Part shown: positions 8,793 through 17,427 of the stretch, one piece after another | How the letters are laid out: each line of letters opens with the position of its first letter | Numbering within the stretch: the stretch's first letter is position 1 | Origin: Methanomicrobiales archaeon | Lineage (GTDB): Archaea > Halobacteriota > Methanomicrobia > Methanomicrobiales > Methanospirillaceae | Reading direction: 5' to 3' | Length of the DNA: 43,146 bases | NCBI GenBank assembly: GCA_012729535.1 | Contig: JAAYCY010000024.1 | Location: 1 to 43,146, forward strand | Notes under the pieces: generated by a model | Told to the model about the DNA's origin: nothing | Seen by the model: the letters and a program-made list of their open reading frames with translations, nothing else | Database searches by the model: none | Program-made: the position numbers and the translations under genes

Positions 8793-10718
8793 TTAAAACA
8801 TGAAATTAAAGGCAATAAGTGCACCGATAATAAGGACGCAACTATGCTTTACCCCTGCCTTTATTGAAGATTCGCCCATAAGTCCTGCCATCAGGCCTGA
8901 ACAGAGTCCCTGAATCAGGCAGATATGATACAATAACCGGTCCATTGTGATTAAAGATGTTGATCCCAGGTTTGCCAGTGGACCTGCCATTGAAAGCCCT
9001 TCTTTACTCTGGGCTGCAAGAACAGTGAGGAACTGGGTATTGATTACTCCGACTACGAAAATAAAGACGAAAAAGGAGAGGTAGACGATAGCTGTATAAA
9101 TAAACATCTCAGAAAACCTGTCACGACGCAGGTTTTCTGACATTCGTGCATCAGTTGCGGCAATCCTTAATAACGATGAAATTGAACTGCTCATAGTAGC
9201 AGCCCGGGTAATCAGGGTTACCGTTCGTGCAATAAGTGCTGTCCTGACCCTGTGCTCAAACCGTATCAATGCATCAGAAAAGTTGGCTCCCCATTCAATG
9301 TCACGGTGAATGCGGTTGATTTCATACCCCAGTATTCCCATATTTGCCCGTGCAATTACTGCAATAGATTGAGTAAGGGTAATTCCCACTTCATTGATCC
9401 CAGCCATTCTGTCAAGGAAGTCAGGGATCATTGCTTCAAGGGAACGTATCTTCTGGTTCCAGCGGGTATAAAAGATTGCAAACGGAATAAGCGCAATAAG
9501 GAGGGCAATCATGAGTTGGTCATCAATATAATTGATATTGTCCTCAAAAGTCCCTGGAGGGATAGTCATGAAAATATATATTGCGTAAATCAGGGCAATT
9601 GGCACCGTTACGTAAAAGGATAATTCAGGATGCTGGACAAATCCCTGAATCGGGTTTGCCAGCCACCGTTTTAATGGTTTAATCCGGTCAAACTTTGCAA
9701 TCGCGGTAAACAGGTGTTCTTCACTTCCGGCATCCCTGATTCGGACATCAGTATACTGATTAAGCCATTTGGCTTTCGTATACCTGACAATATTCTCATC
9801 TTTTATTGAGATCGTATCAATCATCAGAATAAATATCGTGGCTCCGATAGGGAGAACCAGGTATCCTATTAATGATAATTCCAGAATCGCTGAAGATCCC
9901 ATCATTCCCATGACTACTAAGATAACTATGAGAAACAGTGGTCCGGCTATAAATATCGTAACATATATTTCTGCAACCAGACCCAGGAACTGAAGGAATT
10001 GTTTCTGCTCAAATTTCGCTTCCTCCTGAAGAATAAAAACCCGATCCTGCAGGAATTGTGCCAGGTTACCCCCACTTTCCACGGTGGAAATCAAATCCTG
10101 TAAAAAATCACGAAGTTTTCTACTTGGTGTAGTCTCAGCTACATTCTTCAGGGCATTTATAATGTCATACCCAAAAAAATCCGCATCTCTGACTGCCTGC
10201 CTGAATTCATAGGAAATTTCTCCATATATTGCAGACATTTCTGAAATTGACCTGAGAATGGTGATTATTTCTGCTCCACCCTTTCTCATTGCATACATGT
10301 ATGAAACTGCATTGGGTAGTCCGATAGTTATCTTGGTTTCTCGTGTTTTCTTCGACAAAGCAGGAATATTTGTATAGATCACGTAGCAAAGAACACTCCC
10401 GGTAATAAACATGAAGATACCGAGCAGAACCTCGACTATGATGATAATTGGAAGTCCGCTGGTATCCGGGTCAATTGAGAGGTTCAGTACATTGTATAGT
10501 TCAGGTTTGAGACCCAGGTCTAAAGAAAAAAGAGCGAACCCTGTAATAAAACCGATGATTGCACAAAATATTCCCACACCGATTGAAGCAAGAATAGCAG
10601 TATTTAAAAATTGTTCCAAGGTTAGGCCTGACCTGATACCCATGAGGTTATTATGAAGATCATGGTATTTTTCCGGATTCCTAAAAACCATCCAGTTGAC
10701 AATTTTTCCGGCGATCAT
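8793..10718 (-). CDS. ArlJ/PilC-like type IV filament assembly membrane protein
   Basis: A 641-residue polytopic membrane protein that forms the inner platform on which an ArlI/PilB-type ATPase acts when assembling archaella or archaeal type IV pili. Two GspF/T2SSF modules are recognisable: one at about 115-310 (VSYMYAMRKGGAEIITILRS, TVESGGNLAQFLQDR) and one at about 430-640 (MIPDFLDRMAGINEVGITLT, IEWGANFSDALIRFEHRV), with about nine membrane segments overall. It is longer than a typical ArlJ (about 550). The ATG overlaps the stop of the upstream ATPase gene by 4 bases, so the two were coupled. With the ATPase split by an IS, translation of this gene may also be affected. Archaellum versus pilus cannot be decided here, because no other arl genes or pilins are in the window. 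Confidence 0.88.
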   Translation of the reverse strand: MIAGKIVNWMVFRNPEKYHDLHNNLMGIRSGLTLEQFLNTAILASIGVGIFCAIIGFITGFALFSLDLGLKPELYNVLNLSIDPDTSGLPIIIIVEVLLGIFMFITGSVLCYVIYTNIPALSKKTRETKITIGLPNAVSYMYAMRKGGAEIITILRSISEMSAIYGEISYEFRQAVRDADFFGYDIINALKNVAETTPSRKLRDFLQDLISTVESGGNLAQFLQDRVFILQEEAKFEQKQFLQFLGLVAEIYVTIFIAGPLFLIVILVVMGMMGSSAILELSLIGYLVLPIGATIFILMIDTISIKDENIVRYTKAKWLNQYTDVRIRDAGSEEHLFTAIAKFDRIKPLKRWLANPIQGFVQHPELSFYVTVPIALIYAIYIFMTIPPGTFEDNINYIDDQLMIALLIALIPFAIFYTRWNQKIRSLEAMIPDFLDRMAGINEVGITLTQSIAVIARANMGILGYEINRIHRDIEWGANFSDALIRFEHRVRTALIARTVTLITRAATMSSSISSLLRIAATDARMSENLRRDRFSEMFIYTAIVYLSFFVFIFVVGVINTQFLTVLAAQSKEGLSMAGPLANLGSTSLITMDRLLYHICLIQGLCSGLMAGLMGESSIKAGVKHSCVLIIGALIAFNFMF

Positions 10719-12121
10719 GCTACAATAACAGATAAATCATCGAGATTCTCTATAACATTATTTTTATCAATGTAATAAGCCTGGATTATTTTTGTGAAAC
10801 TGACATAATCCCTGATGTTTTGTTCTCTGACAGATGATAATACCCTTTTTCTCCTTTCCATCTCATCAAGCAGTTTATCGGGCCCCCAACCATGGAATGC
10901 TGCAATCTCGCTCAGCACCTGTGACCTGCCGGTATAACTAAACTCATCGGTCACGGGATTATATTCAAACACGGTGTTTACCATGATATTTCCTGTTGCT
11001 GGATCTATTCCGGCTATTTCAACAATTTCATCGCATCGCCTGACACGATCCGGTCCAATCTGGATCTGCTTTTGAATGCTCATGATATTAAGGGCCTGGA
11101 GCATGTTTCGTGGAACATTTAGTGGTTCGTTTTCAAGCCGGTGAATTGCTGCATCAACACTCCCTGCATGCATGGTTGAGAATGTGGTATGTCCGGTGTT
11201 CATTGCCTGGAATAATGTCTGTGCTTCATGTCCACGGACTTCACCGACCAGGATATATTCAGGTCTCTGTCTCATAGCAGCTTTGAGGAGCATGAACATG
11301 TCAACCTGGGTGCCTCCACCTTCAGCAACAATTTCTCTGGTGACACTTGCAATCCAGTTATCATGAAACAGAGTAACTTCCCTGGTATCTTCTATGGAGA
11401 TTACTTTTGCAAGTGGGGGAATAAACAGGGACACGGCATTCAGGGATGTGGTTTTACCTGATGCCGTCCCACCAATAAACACCAGGCTTTTATTGTTTTC
11501 TATCGATAGCCAGAAATATGCCAGCATATCTGCATTAAATGTATGAAGTTCCATCAGGTCAACCGGGGTAAAAGGTGTCTCCCTGAATTTTCGTATGGTA
11601 AATGAAGTTCCCCGTGAGGTTACTTCGGTTCCAAACATAAGCTGCAGACGCGAACCATCAGGCATGGTTGCATCGACAATCGGGTTTGCAGATGAGATAT
11701 GTTTTCCTGATCGCTGGGCAAGAGTGATGGCAAGGGATATAAGTGAATTACTATCAAAAGAGATATTTGTCCTTATATTCTGTTCCTTTCGGTGAAAGAG
11801 AAATATGGGGACATTATTTCCGTCACACGAGATATCTTCGATGAGCGGATCAATCATTAAAGCGTTGATCCTGCCCCAGCCCAGGTAATTGCGAATAAGG
11901 TAATAATCAATCTTAAAGAGCGACTTCTTCTCTATATTGATACCGTAGTAATCAATGAGTTCAGACACCTTGGAAATAAGAAGTTTCTTCCTTTCAATGC
12001 CAAGTTCTTCATCGGTGAGGATAAGCACATCACGCAAATCCTCATGAATCCGTTCAAGTAGTTCATATTCAAACGGAGATAATTCTGGTTCGAAAAGGAG
12101 GTATTCTTTTAATTTATTTTT
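10715..12121 (-). pseudogene. ArlI/PilB-like filament ATPase, 3' part (split by IS)
   Basis: The C-terminal 468 codons of a type IV filament assembly ATPase interrupted by an insertion sequence. It contains the N-terminal-to-core junction EYLLFEPELSPFEYELLERI, Walker A GGTASGKTT (about 11450-11475), the Asp-box and Walker B region ILVGEVRGHEAQTLF, and the His-box TMHAGS, so the catalytic core is intact. No ATG remains in frame at the fragment's 5' end; the first possible start is a TTG at 12037 without a clear ribosome binding site. Joining codon AAA at 12121 to GTT at 13976 restores one frame of 644 codons. The missing part (13967-14503) is on the far side of the IS. Whether this fragment is translated is unknown. 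Confidence 0.9.
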
Positions 12122-12123
12122 AA
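12118..12123. repeat. Target-site duplication, left copy
   Basis: TTTTAA next to the left end of the insertion sequence; the identical hexamer is at 13972-13977 on the other side. Deleting one copy plus the element restores the ATPase reading frame. Confidence 0.85.
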
Positions 12124-12150
12124 CCTGAACTACGGAGTTTTGTACACTAC
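12124..12150. repeat. IS left terminal inverted repeat
   Basis: Reads inward on the plus strand as CCTGA-ACTAC-GGAG-TTTT-GTACACTAC. It pairs with the 28-base right end (13944-13971) at CCTGA, GGAG and GTACACTAC, with one length difference. The transposase stop codon (12147-12149) lies within this repeat. Confidence 0.85.
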
Positions 12151-13838
12151 CCCACTGAAATCCTGCGCCCGGCGAACAAATCGGTCATACCTAATGCCAC
12201 TACTTGCTTTTTCAGATCAGTTGTTACATTCACATAGAATATTTCACTCTCTTTGCCCAAATCAACCTCTAATTTCTCTACCCTAGCTAATTTTCTGAGG
12301 AATGCAGACTCTGATAGTGTCACATCTTTAGATTCTGATGAATTAATCATCCAGCGAAGAGCTGAAACCAGTCGATATGCCAGAGTACAAACAAAAATAA
12401 TGGCCCTAACTCTTGATTCTAATCTATGGCGGATTGGCTTGAGATCCTCTTCAGTCTTAATCGTCCTGAATGCCTTCTCAATGAAATCTTTTTCAAGATA
12501 CATTTTGACAACCTCCTGAGCTGAATAAGAACAATCAGATGAATACAACAGAAATTTTCCATCCATGGATTTCGCTTCATCAACCATTTTTTCATTGATT
12601 GACCATGAGAAATCCACAATTTTCTCGTCTTCAGGGTATTCAATAATAAAGAATCGTTTCCACCCATTCAAGATTGTTTTCACTGCCAATTTTAAATTTT
12701 GTTGTGAATTGAAACGTAAATCTGATTTCAATTGGGATAATTCCTGCGATATCACATAAATCGCTTTATTTCTTCGGATGAGAGATTTCGTAGCTTTCGT
12801 CACATTCCTGTATACGACTGCTTCTCGCATTTGTCCATACAATTCAGCCTGAATTTTACCTGCATATAATTCTCCGGTATTTTTGCATGGAACCATAAAA
12901 TCAGGATTCTCCGGAATCTCTGTAGACATTATGATCTTTTTTGCTTCATTAGATATTTTTGGAACTCCGCAAATTATCTTCCAACCCATATTTTCAAGAG
13001 CATTTACCGTCTTGTTTGAACTGTTCCCCCGGTCCCAAATAATTGTACCATTCTGAATTGAAAAGTCAGATAAACGAGGAATAACATGCTGCATTGTTGT
13101 CATTGACGTATGATTTCCGGGATGAATCATATGAGCCAGAGGTTGTTTATCATATTTTGAGACTAAAAGAGAGAGATTAAACTGCTGTTGTCTCCAGTTC
13201 TCAGCATTATGTCCTTTTTCTGCAATAGGGCATGTATTCCCATACGTGATCATTGAGGTCATATCATAGGCCAAAAATTCACTTTCATCTTTTGGCAACG
13301 GGTTTTGATTACGCCAAATTGCATAAAGAGATTCATCAATCGCTTTCGTATTATCCACAATTCTACCTGATGCTGGATCTTCGCAGCAAATACAGTCAAG
13401 AGCAGCAAAAAAAGCGTCCCTGTCAACCCCTTTGGGGGATAATTTTGAGAGTTCCGGGAGTGATGTCCCGTCTATCCAGTCTTCAAGTTGAGAGGCACTT
13501 TCCGGATCCAATACCCGATTTATTGCCCATAGCGTTAGCAGTTTTCCAGGACTATTTGCTTTTCTTCTTCCTTTAAGGCCACAAATTCGATCAATAGTCT
13601 CGACCATGTGCATTTGGCTCGCAATTGACCACAAAACAGTTACATCACCTGCTCGAACGGAGCGGTCAGGGGGCTTCCATGCCATCACGGTTTTTTTGGG
13701 TAAAGGGACTTTTTCCTGATCACTCTCTACACCTAGATATCGAACGAATTCACTTCGAACCTTCTTCCCATCTCTTACGCTCCGGTATTCGCTCAGGTAA
13801 ACCTTGTTCCCTTTTTTCATCCGTCGAATCCACGTCAT
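12147..13838 (-). CDS. IS1634-family DDE transposase
   Basis: A 563-residue transposase that cuts and joins the ends of the surrounding insertion sequence. The N terminus (KGNKVYLSEYRSVRDGKKVR, then VRYLGV) and the LAYDMTSM, IWDRGNSS and FIEKAFRTIKTEEDLKPIRH motifs are typical of IS1634/IS4-like DDE enzymes. From these motifs the likely catalytic triad is D192, D269 and E454. Length is normal for the family and the frame is intact, so the enzyme is probably active. The ATG at 13838 lies one base from a palindrome that repeats the terminal motif of the element (13840-13860), and there is no obvious ribosome binding site, so the message may have a very short leader. Confidence 0.93.
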   Translation of the reverse strand: MTWIRRMKKGNKVYLSEYRSVRDGKKVRSEFVRYLGVESDQEKVPLPKKTVMAWKPPDRSVRAGDVTVLWSIASQMHMVETIDRICGLKGRRKANSPGKLLTLWAINRVLDPESASQLEDWIDGTSLPELSKLSPKGVDRDAFFAALDCICCEDPASGRIVDNTKAIDESLYAIWRNQNPLPKDESEFLAYDMTSMITYGNTCPIAEKGHNAENWRQQQFNLSLLVSKYDKQPLAHMIHPGNHTSMTTMQHVIPRLSDFSIQNGTIIWDRGNSSNKTVNALENMGWKIICGVPKISNEAKKIIMSTEIPENPDFMVPCKNTGELYAGKIQAELYGQMREAVVYRNVTKATKSLIRRNKAIYVISQELSQLKSDLRFNSQQNLKLAVKTILNGWKRFFIIEYPEDEKIVDFSWSINEKMVDEAKSMDGKFLLYSSDCSYSAQEVVKMYLEKDFIEKAFRTIKTEEDLKPIRHRLESRVRAIIFVCTLAYRLVSALRWMINSSESKDVTLSESAFLRKLARVEKLEVDLGKESEIFYVNVTTDLKKQVVALGMTDLFAGRRISVG

Positions 13839-13839
13839 T

Positions 13840-13860
13840 GTAGTGTATAATTAACACTAC
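13840..13860. promoter_or_regulatory. Palindrome at the transposase start, possible operator
   Basis: A 21-base inverted repeat with perfect 7-base arms GTAGTGT and ACACTAC around a 7-base AT spacer, one base upstream of the transposase ATG. The arms are the same motif found at the inner edge of both terminal repeats (12144-12150 and 13944-13951). An AT-rich TATA-like stretch lies at about 13865-13880, so the palindrome would overlap the initiation region. Binding of transposase here to repress its own gene is an inference. Confidence 0.5.
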
Positions 13861-13943
13861 AAGTAGATAAAATTTTGCATCGATGAAAGATTTTTTTTGA
13901 AAAAGAGAGCCAAATCAGAGAGTTCAAAAAATGAGAATCGTTA

Positions 13944-13971
13944 GTAGTGTACCCTATCTCCTTTACTCAGG
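13944..13971. repeat. IS right terminal inverted repeat
   Basis: Reads inward on the minus strand as CCTGA-GTAAA-GGAG-ATAGG-GTACACTAC. It matches the left end (12124-12150) at the three conserved blocks. Confidence 0.85.
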
Positions 13972-14503
13972 TTTTAACATTCAGAGCAATAACTATTTTT
14001 GCAAGACCCGGGTCCACCCAGTATTCCTGAATGGATTCAAATGGGTAAGAGAGGTGAATATCAAGCAGGCTGCCATGTTTTTCAAAATTGTATTCTTCAT
14101 ATCCTTTTTTATGTGACAGGTTAAGCCTTCGAAGTAGTTTTCTCTCATATCCCGGATCGACACTTTCCTTTTCAGTTTTGAATGTCTTTGCAAAATCATC
14201 TTCTCCTGCTGTAATTTCTTCCTCCCGTTTTAAGACTGGCAGTTTTATCCGGGTTATTGATGATTCTGTTTCAGGTTTTTTCTTTTTATCCCTCGTAATG
14301 CCTTCTTTTTCTTGTTTATTTTTTTGGACTTTTTTTGTTGTCAGGGGCAGTAATTCAGGTAATATTTTATTTTTCCGTTTCGTTTCCTGAATTTGAGATT
14401 TTTCCCTTTTTCTACCTGCCAAAAAAGCAGGGACTTTTATTCGAATAGATCGGGGTTTTTTAATTTTACCCGCAGGATCACCGGTTATTTCAGAATTCCC
14501 CAT
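13967..14503 (-). pseudogene. ArlI/PilB-like filament ATPase, 5' part (split by IS)
   Basis: The N-terminal 176 native codons of the split filament ATPase, followed by two codons and a TGA that run into the end of the insertion sequence. Residues 1 to about 110 are very basic and low in complexity (many K, E, R, T, S, P), a likely disordered extension not usual in ArlI. Residues about 130-176 (HLSYPFESIQEYWVDPGLAK, then IVIALNV) match the start of the conserved N-terminal domain of ArlI/PilB ATPases. The start is set at ATG 14503 because GGTGGT lies 6 bases upstream; a TTG at 14521 in the same frame lies upstream of that site. The catalytic core is in the fragment at 10715-12121. Confidence 0.85.
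13972..13977. repeat. Target-site duplication, right copy
   Basis: TTTTAA next to the right end of the insertion sequence, identical to 12118-12123. Confidence 0.85.
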
Positions 14504-14738
14504 ATCATAACCACCAGACAATAATAAAAAGAGGTGTTACCCAGGCACCAGTAGAAATATCATATGCTATCATAACATAAAAATAATAACAATTCCTGAT
14601 GATTTCCCGATATTGATGAATTCTTAAAAATTATATCTTGTAAAAAAAGTGTTTGAATATCTGCCGGGCATTTAAAAATCAATCCAAAGATTTAATTTGT
14701 ATGTGCTGATGAAATAGTGGTAATCGGATCTTCGAATA

Positions 14739-15575
14739 ATGGCCGGAATTAAACTTGAACAACACATGCCTACCGGATTATCAACCCTTGATCCGGTTTT
14801 TGATGGAGGAATACCTCCAGGATCAGTAGTACTACTTAAGGGGGATATTGGTTCAGGGAAGGTTGAGTTTGCATATAGTTCGATGATATCTCTGTCACAC
14901 CTGATGGGAAGGGAAAACCCGAACAAAAAGGTAATGATACCTAAGGAAATCAGATATATTACGGTTACTAAAAGAAAGGAGTCGATAATTAGGGAAATTT
15001 CACTTTCTTTTCATGCAGATATCCTGTCAAATATTGATAAGATCAAGTTTGATGATCTTTCTGACATCTACTTTGATACCAGTCTTGTCCCGATCAGCTG
15101 GTACTCAGAATACGATGATATCATTGAAAGAATGACTGCGCGCCGCAAAATTCATGAAAATCTCCTTACGACTCTCTCATTTACTCTGGATGAAATAGAA
15201 CACCAGAGTATGGTCATTATTGATTCCCTGACTGAGATTGCTACTCAGTATATTGCAGCAGGTAGATGGCCGGATCTATCAGCATACCTGAGAGGAATGC
15301 AGCGTGTTGCAAAAAAATGGAATACTACCTTTTACCTGATCCTAACAAAAGGCATATTAAACCAATACCAGGAAATTGAAGTCTCTGATGCCATGGATGC
15401 GGTAATTCACTTTAAATGGGAAGAGTCTTCAAGTGCCAAACGGCAACGTGTCTTATATATAGAAAAATTCCGTGGAGTAATGATCCATTTAGAAGACCGT
15501 GACCTGGTAAAATTTTCAGTGAAAATTACTCCTGAACGTGGATTTGAGGTTAGTAATATCAGGGTGGTCATATGA
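14739..15575 (+). CDS. KaiC-like RecA-superfamily protein with degenerate P-loop
   Basis: A 278-residue single-domain KaiC/RadA-like protein. The fold signature is PTGLSTLDPVFDGGIPPGSV followed by a P-loop-like GDIGSGKV (residues 35-42) in which the usual Thr/Ser after GK is Val42, so ATP hydrolysis or magnesium binding is doubtful. The Walker B strand MVIIDSLTE ends with D162. The stop overlaps the next gene's ATG by 4 bases (15572-15575), making a coupled pair with a KaiC-like gene that has an intact P-loop at the same residue numbers. It is divergent from the split ArlI-like ATPase gene, with 235 bases between. ArlH, the KaiC-like partner of ArlI, is a possible analogue, but orthology is not clear. 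Confidence 0.8.
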   Translation: MAGIKLEQHMPTGLSTLDPVFDGGIPPGSVVLLKGDIGSGKVEFAYSSMISLSHLMGRENPNKKVMIPKEIRYITVTKRKESIIREISLSFHADILSNIDKIKFDDLSDIYFDTSLVPISWYSEYDDIIERMTARRKIHENLLTTLSFTLDEIEHQSMVIIDSLTEIATQYIAAGRWPDLSAYLRGMQRVAKKWNTTFYLILTKGILNQYQEIEVSDAMDAVIHFKWEESSSAKRQRVLYIEKFRGVMIHLEDRDLVKFSVKITPERGFEVSNIRVVI

Positions 15576-16282
15576 CTCAATCCCAGGAGGCCGCCCGTTT
15601 CCAGTTTGGGATCAAAGGGCTTGATGAGATGCTATCCGGCGGGCTCATTGAAGGGACGGTATCCTCTATCATTGGTGCTTATGGAACTGGTAAAACAAAT
15701 TTTGCCCTGTACTTCACCTGGCAGGGCCTGCTTCTGGGACAAAACGCACTTTATATTACTCTTGAGGAACGGACATCACGTATCCTTGGATACATGGAAA
15801 CCAAAGGATGGGATATATCACAATTCCTTGACAAGAGTTTTACGGTCGTAAATCTTGATCCGTCAGATTTTAACCTTGCAATAAACAGTGTAAAAAATGA
15901 ACTGCCAACCCTGATAAAAAAAACCGGTGCTCATCGTGTTGTGATAGATCCAGTATCGCTCTTTGAAGATCTGTTCCACGATGATGCAACACGCAGAAGG
16001 GAAATGATGCGGTTTTTGGAAAGCCTTCGTGATTTAAAATGTACATCGCTACTTATCAGTGAAGCGGATAAAATGAATGCCTTCTCAAGCAAGCATAACC
16101 TGATTGAATACCTCAGTGATACGGTAATTCTGCTCAAGTATGCACGGGGCAGCGATGTGTCTGATGTCCATCTTGCAATAGAAATAGCAAAGATGAGAAT
16201 GTCAAAACATTCACGTGAAGTCAAACCTTTTGAAATATACTCGGACTCTGTGACAGTTTATACTGAAGCAACTGTCTTCTAA
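15572..16282 (+). CDS. KaiC-like RecA-superfamily ATPase
   Basis: A 236-residue single KaiC domain. FGIKGLDEMLSGGLIEGTV leads into an intact Walker A, GAYGTGKT (residues 35-42). A paired-acid motif follows (ALYITLEERTSRI), and Walker B, RVVIDPVSLF, ends near D126. SLLISEADK is like the sensor strand of RadA/KaiC proteins. Archaeal single-domain KaiC proteins are regulatory ATPases, often linked to signalling or motility. The start overlaps the stop of the upstream degenerate paralogue, suggesting that the two products act as a complex. The gene after it is 20 bases away on the same strand. Confidence 0.85.
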   Translation: MTQSQEAARFQFGIKGLDEMLSGGLIEGTVSSIIGAYGTGKTNFALYFTWQGLLLGQNALYITLEERTSRILGYMETKGWDISQFLDKSFTVVNLDPSDFNLAINSVKNELPTLIKKTGAHRVVIDPVSLFEDLFHDDATRRREMMRFLESLRDLKCTSLLISEADKMNAFSSKHNLIEYLSDTVILLKYARGSDVSDVHLAIEIAKMRMSKHSREVKPFEIYSDSVTVYTEATVF

Positions 16283-16302
16283 AGGATTTTCGTTTTTCTT
16301 TT

Positions 16303-17418
16303 ATGGACATTTTCTGGAGAGATATACCAAGCCAGCGTAACAGTATGGCCTGTCTTTTGGCAGCATGCGATCGTGCAGGATACCACCTTAAAATATCCGA
16401 CGGTCCGGAGCCAGACATCACCCTGTATAGTCTGAACTCAATTACCGGCCCTGCTTATTTTGATGAGATCAGGAATGCAGATTGCATAACTATCGCAGGT
16501 GGGCCCCATGCATGTGCAAGATGGAAAGATTTGATAAAATTCGCAGATTATGTCATAATCGGTGAAGGAGAATACACTGTTCCAAGACTATTGCAAAGTA
16601 TTGAATCCAAGACAGTGCCTCCGCCTGGTGTGGCCACTTCTGACGGGTATACACCAACAGACCATGCAGTGTTTCTTGACGGCAATCCAAGTTTTGGAGA
16701 ATACAAAGGGTACATAGAGATCTCACGGGGATGTCCGTTTGGATGCACTTATTGCCAGACTCCACGGATTTTTGGTAATAAAATAAGGCATAGAAGTATA
16801 TCTTCCATAGTGGAACACGCAAAGGCATTTCGTGATATCAGGTTTTTAAGCCCTAATGCCCTGGCATACGGGACAGATGGCATTCATCCTGATCTCTCTC
16901 ATATACAGTCTTTAATTAAGGAACTTGCCCGATTGCCTGGTAAAAAACTGTTCCTGGGAACATTTCCTGGTGAGATAAGACCTGAATTTGTGAATGAAGA
17001 AGCAGTGGATCTCATTACCACCCATTGTTCTAATACGAAGCTTCACATCGGTGCCCAGTCAGGCGCAGAGTCAACTCTGGCAAAGATCAATCGTGGTCAT
17101 AGCTGTGATGCGGTCTGGGATGCCATTGACTGTTGTGTTGATCAGGGAATTACCCCGGTTGTTGACATTATCGTGGGGTTTCCCGGAGAAACCGATGATG
17201 AGATGATGCGAACAGTTCAGTTCTGTCGTGAAGTATCAAGAGTCGGGTATGTGCATGCCCACCGGTTTTTTTCTCTTCCCGGAACACCCCTGGAGGGGAG
17301 TCTTTCCCGTGACCTGATACCTGAGGTGGTTATGGCCTTTGGATCTCTTGCGTTATCAGGCAGATTAACAGGTTCATGGAACAAACCTGAGATAAGATTT
17401 TTTAGCAAAATTCCCTAG
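16303..17418 (+). CDS. B12-binding-domain radical SAM protein (MJ1487-like)
   Basis: A 371-residue radical S-adenosylmethionine enzyme. The N-terminal third resembles a cobalamin-binding Rossmann domain (ADCITIAGGPHACARWKDLI, YVIIGEGEYTVPRLL) as in the B12-SAM class, without the DxHxxG base-off motif being obvious. The iron-sulfur site is CPFGCTYC, preceded by YIEISRG. Later motifs of the TIM barrel are LHIGAQSGAESTLAKINRGH and DIIVGFPGETDDE. It resembles the archaeal family I know as MJ1487-like B12-binding/radical SAM proteins, whose substrate is not established. It lies 20 bases after the KaiC-like pair and 9 bases before the phosphoesterase, so probably in one transcript. Confidence 0.8.
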   Translation: MDIFWRDIPSQRNSMACLLAACDRAGYHLKISDGPEPDITLYSLNSITGPAYFDEIRNADCITIAGGPHACARWKDLIKFADYVIIGEGEYTVPRLLQSIESKTVPPPGVATSDGYTPTDHAVFLDGNPSFGEYKGYIEISRGCPFGCTYCQTPRIFGNKIRHRSISSIVEHAKAFRDIRFLSPNALAYGTDGIHPDLSHIQSLIKELARLPGKKLFLGTFPGEIRPEFVNEEAVDLITTHCSNTKLHIGAQSGAESTLAKINRGHSCDAVWDAIDCCVDQGITPVVDIIVGFPGETDDEMMRTVQFCREVSRVGYVHAHRFFSLPGTPLEGSLSRDLIPEVVMAFGSLALSGRLTGSWNKPEIRFFSKIP

Positions 17419-17427
17419 TAATAACGT

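Larger units (their letters stand above)
12124..13971 (-). mobile_element. Complete IS1634-family insertion sequence, 1848 bp
   Basis: A full-length insertion sequence with one transposase gene on the minus strand. Imperfect terminal inverted repeats of 27 and 28 bases are at 12124-12150 and 13944-13971; both read inward as CCTGA, five variable bases, GGAG, four or five variable bases, then GTACACTAC. It is flanked by a 6-base direct duplication, TTTTAA. The element sits inside an ArlI/PilB-like ATPase gene in the same transcriptional orientation. Its right-hand terminal CCTGA supplies the TGA that ends the upstream ATPase fragment. Intact ends, intact transposase and perfect duplications suggest a recent insertion. 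Confidence 0.92.

Noticed and set aside
12142-12150. Taking GTACACTAC alone as the end of the IS
   Set aside because: No target duplication can be found with those ends. Extending outward to CCTGA gives matched repeats, a TTTTAA duplication and a restored reading frame.
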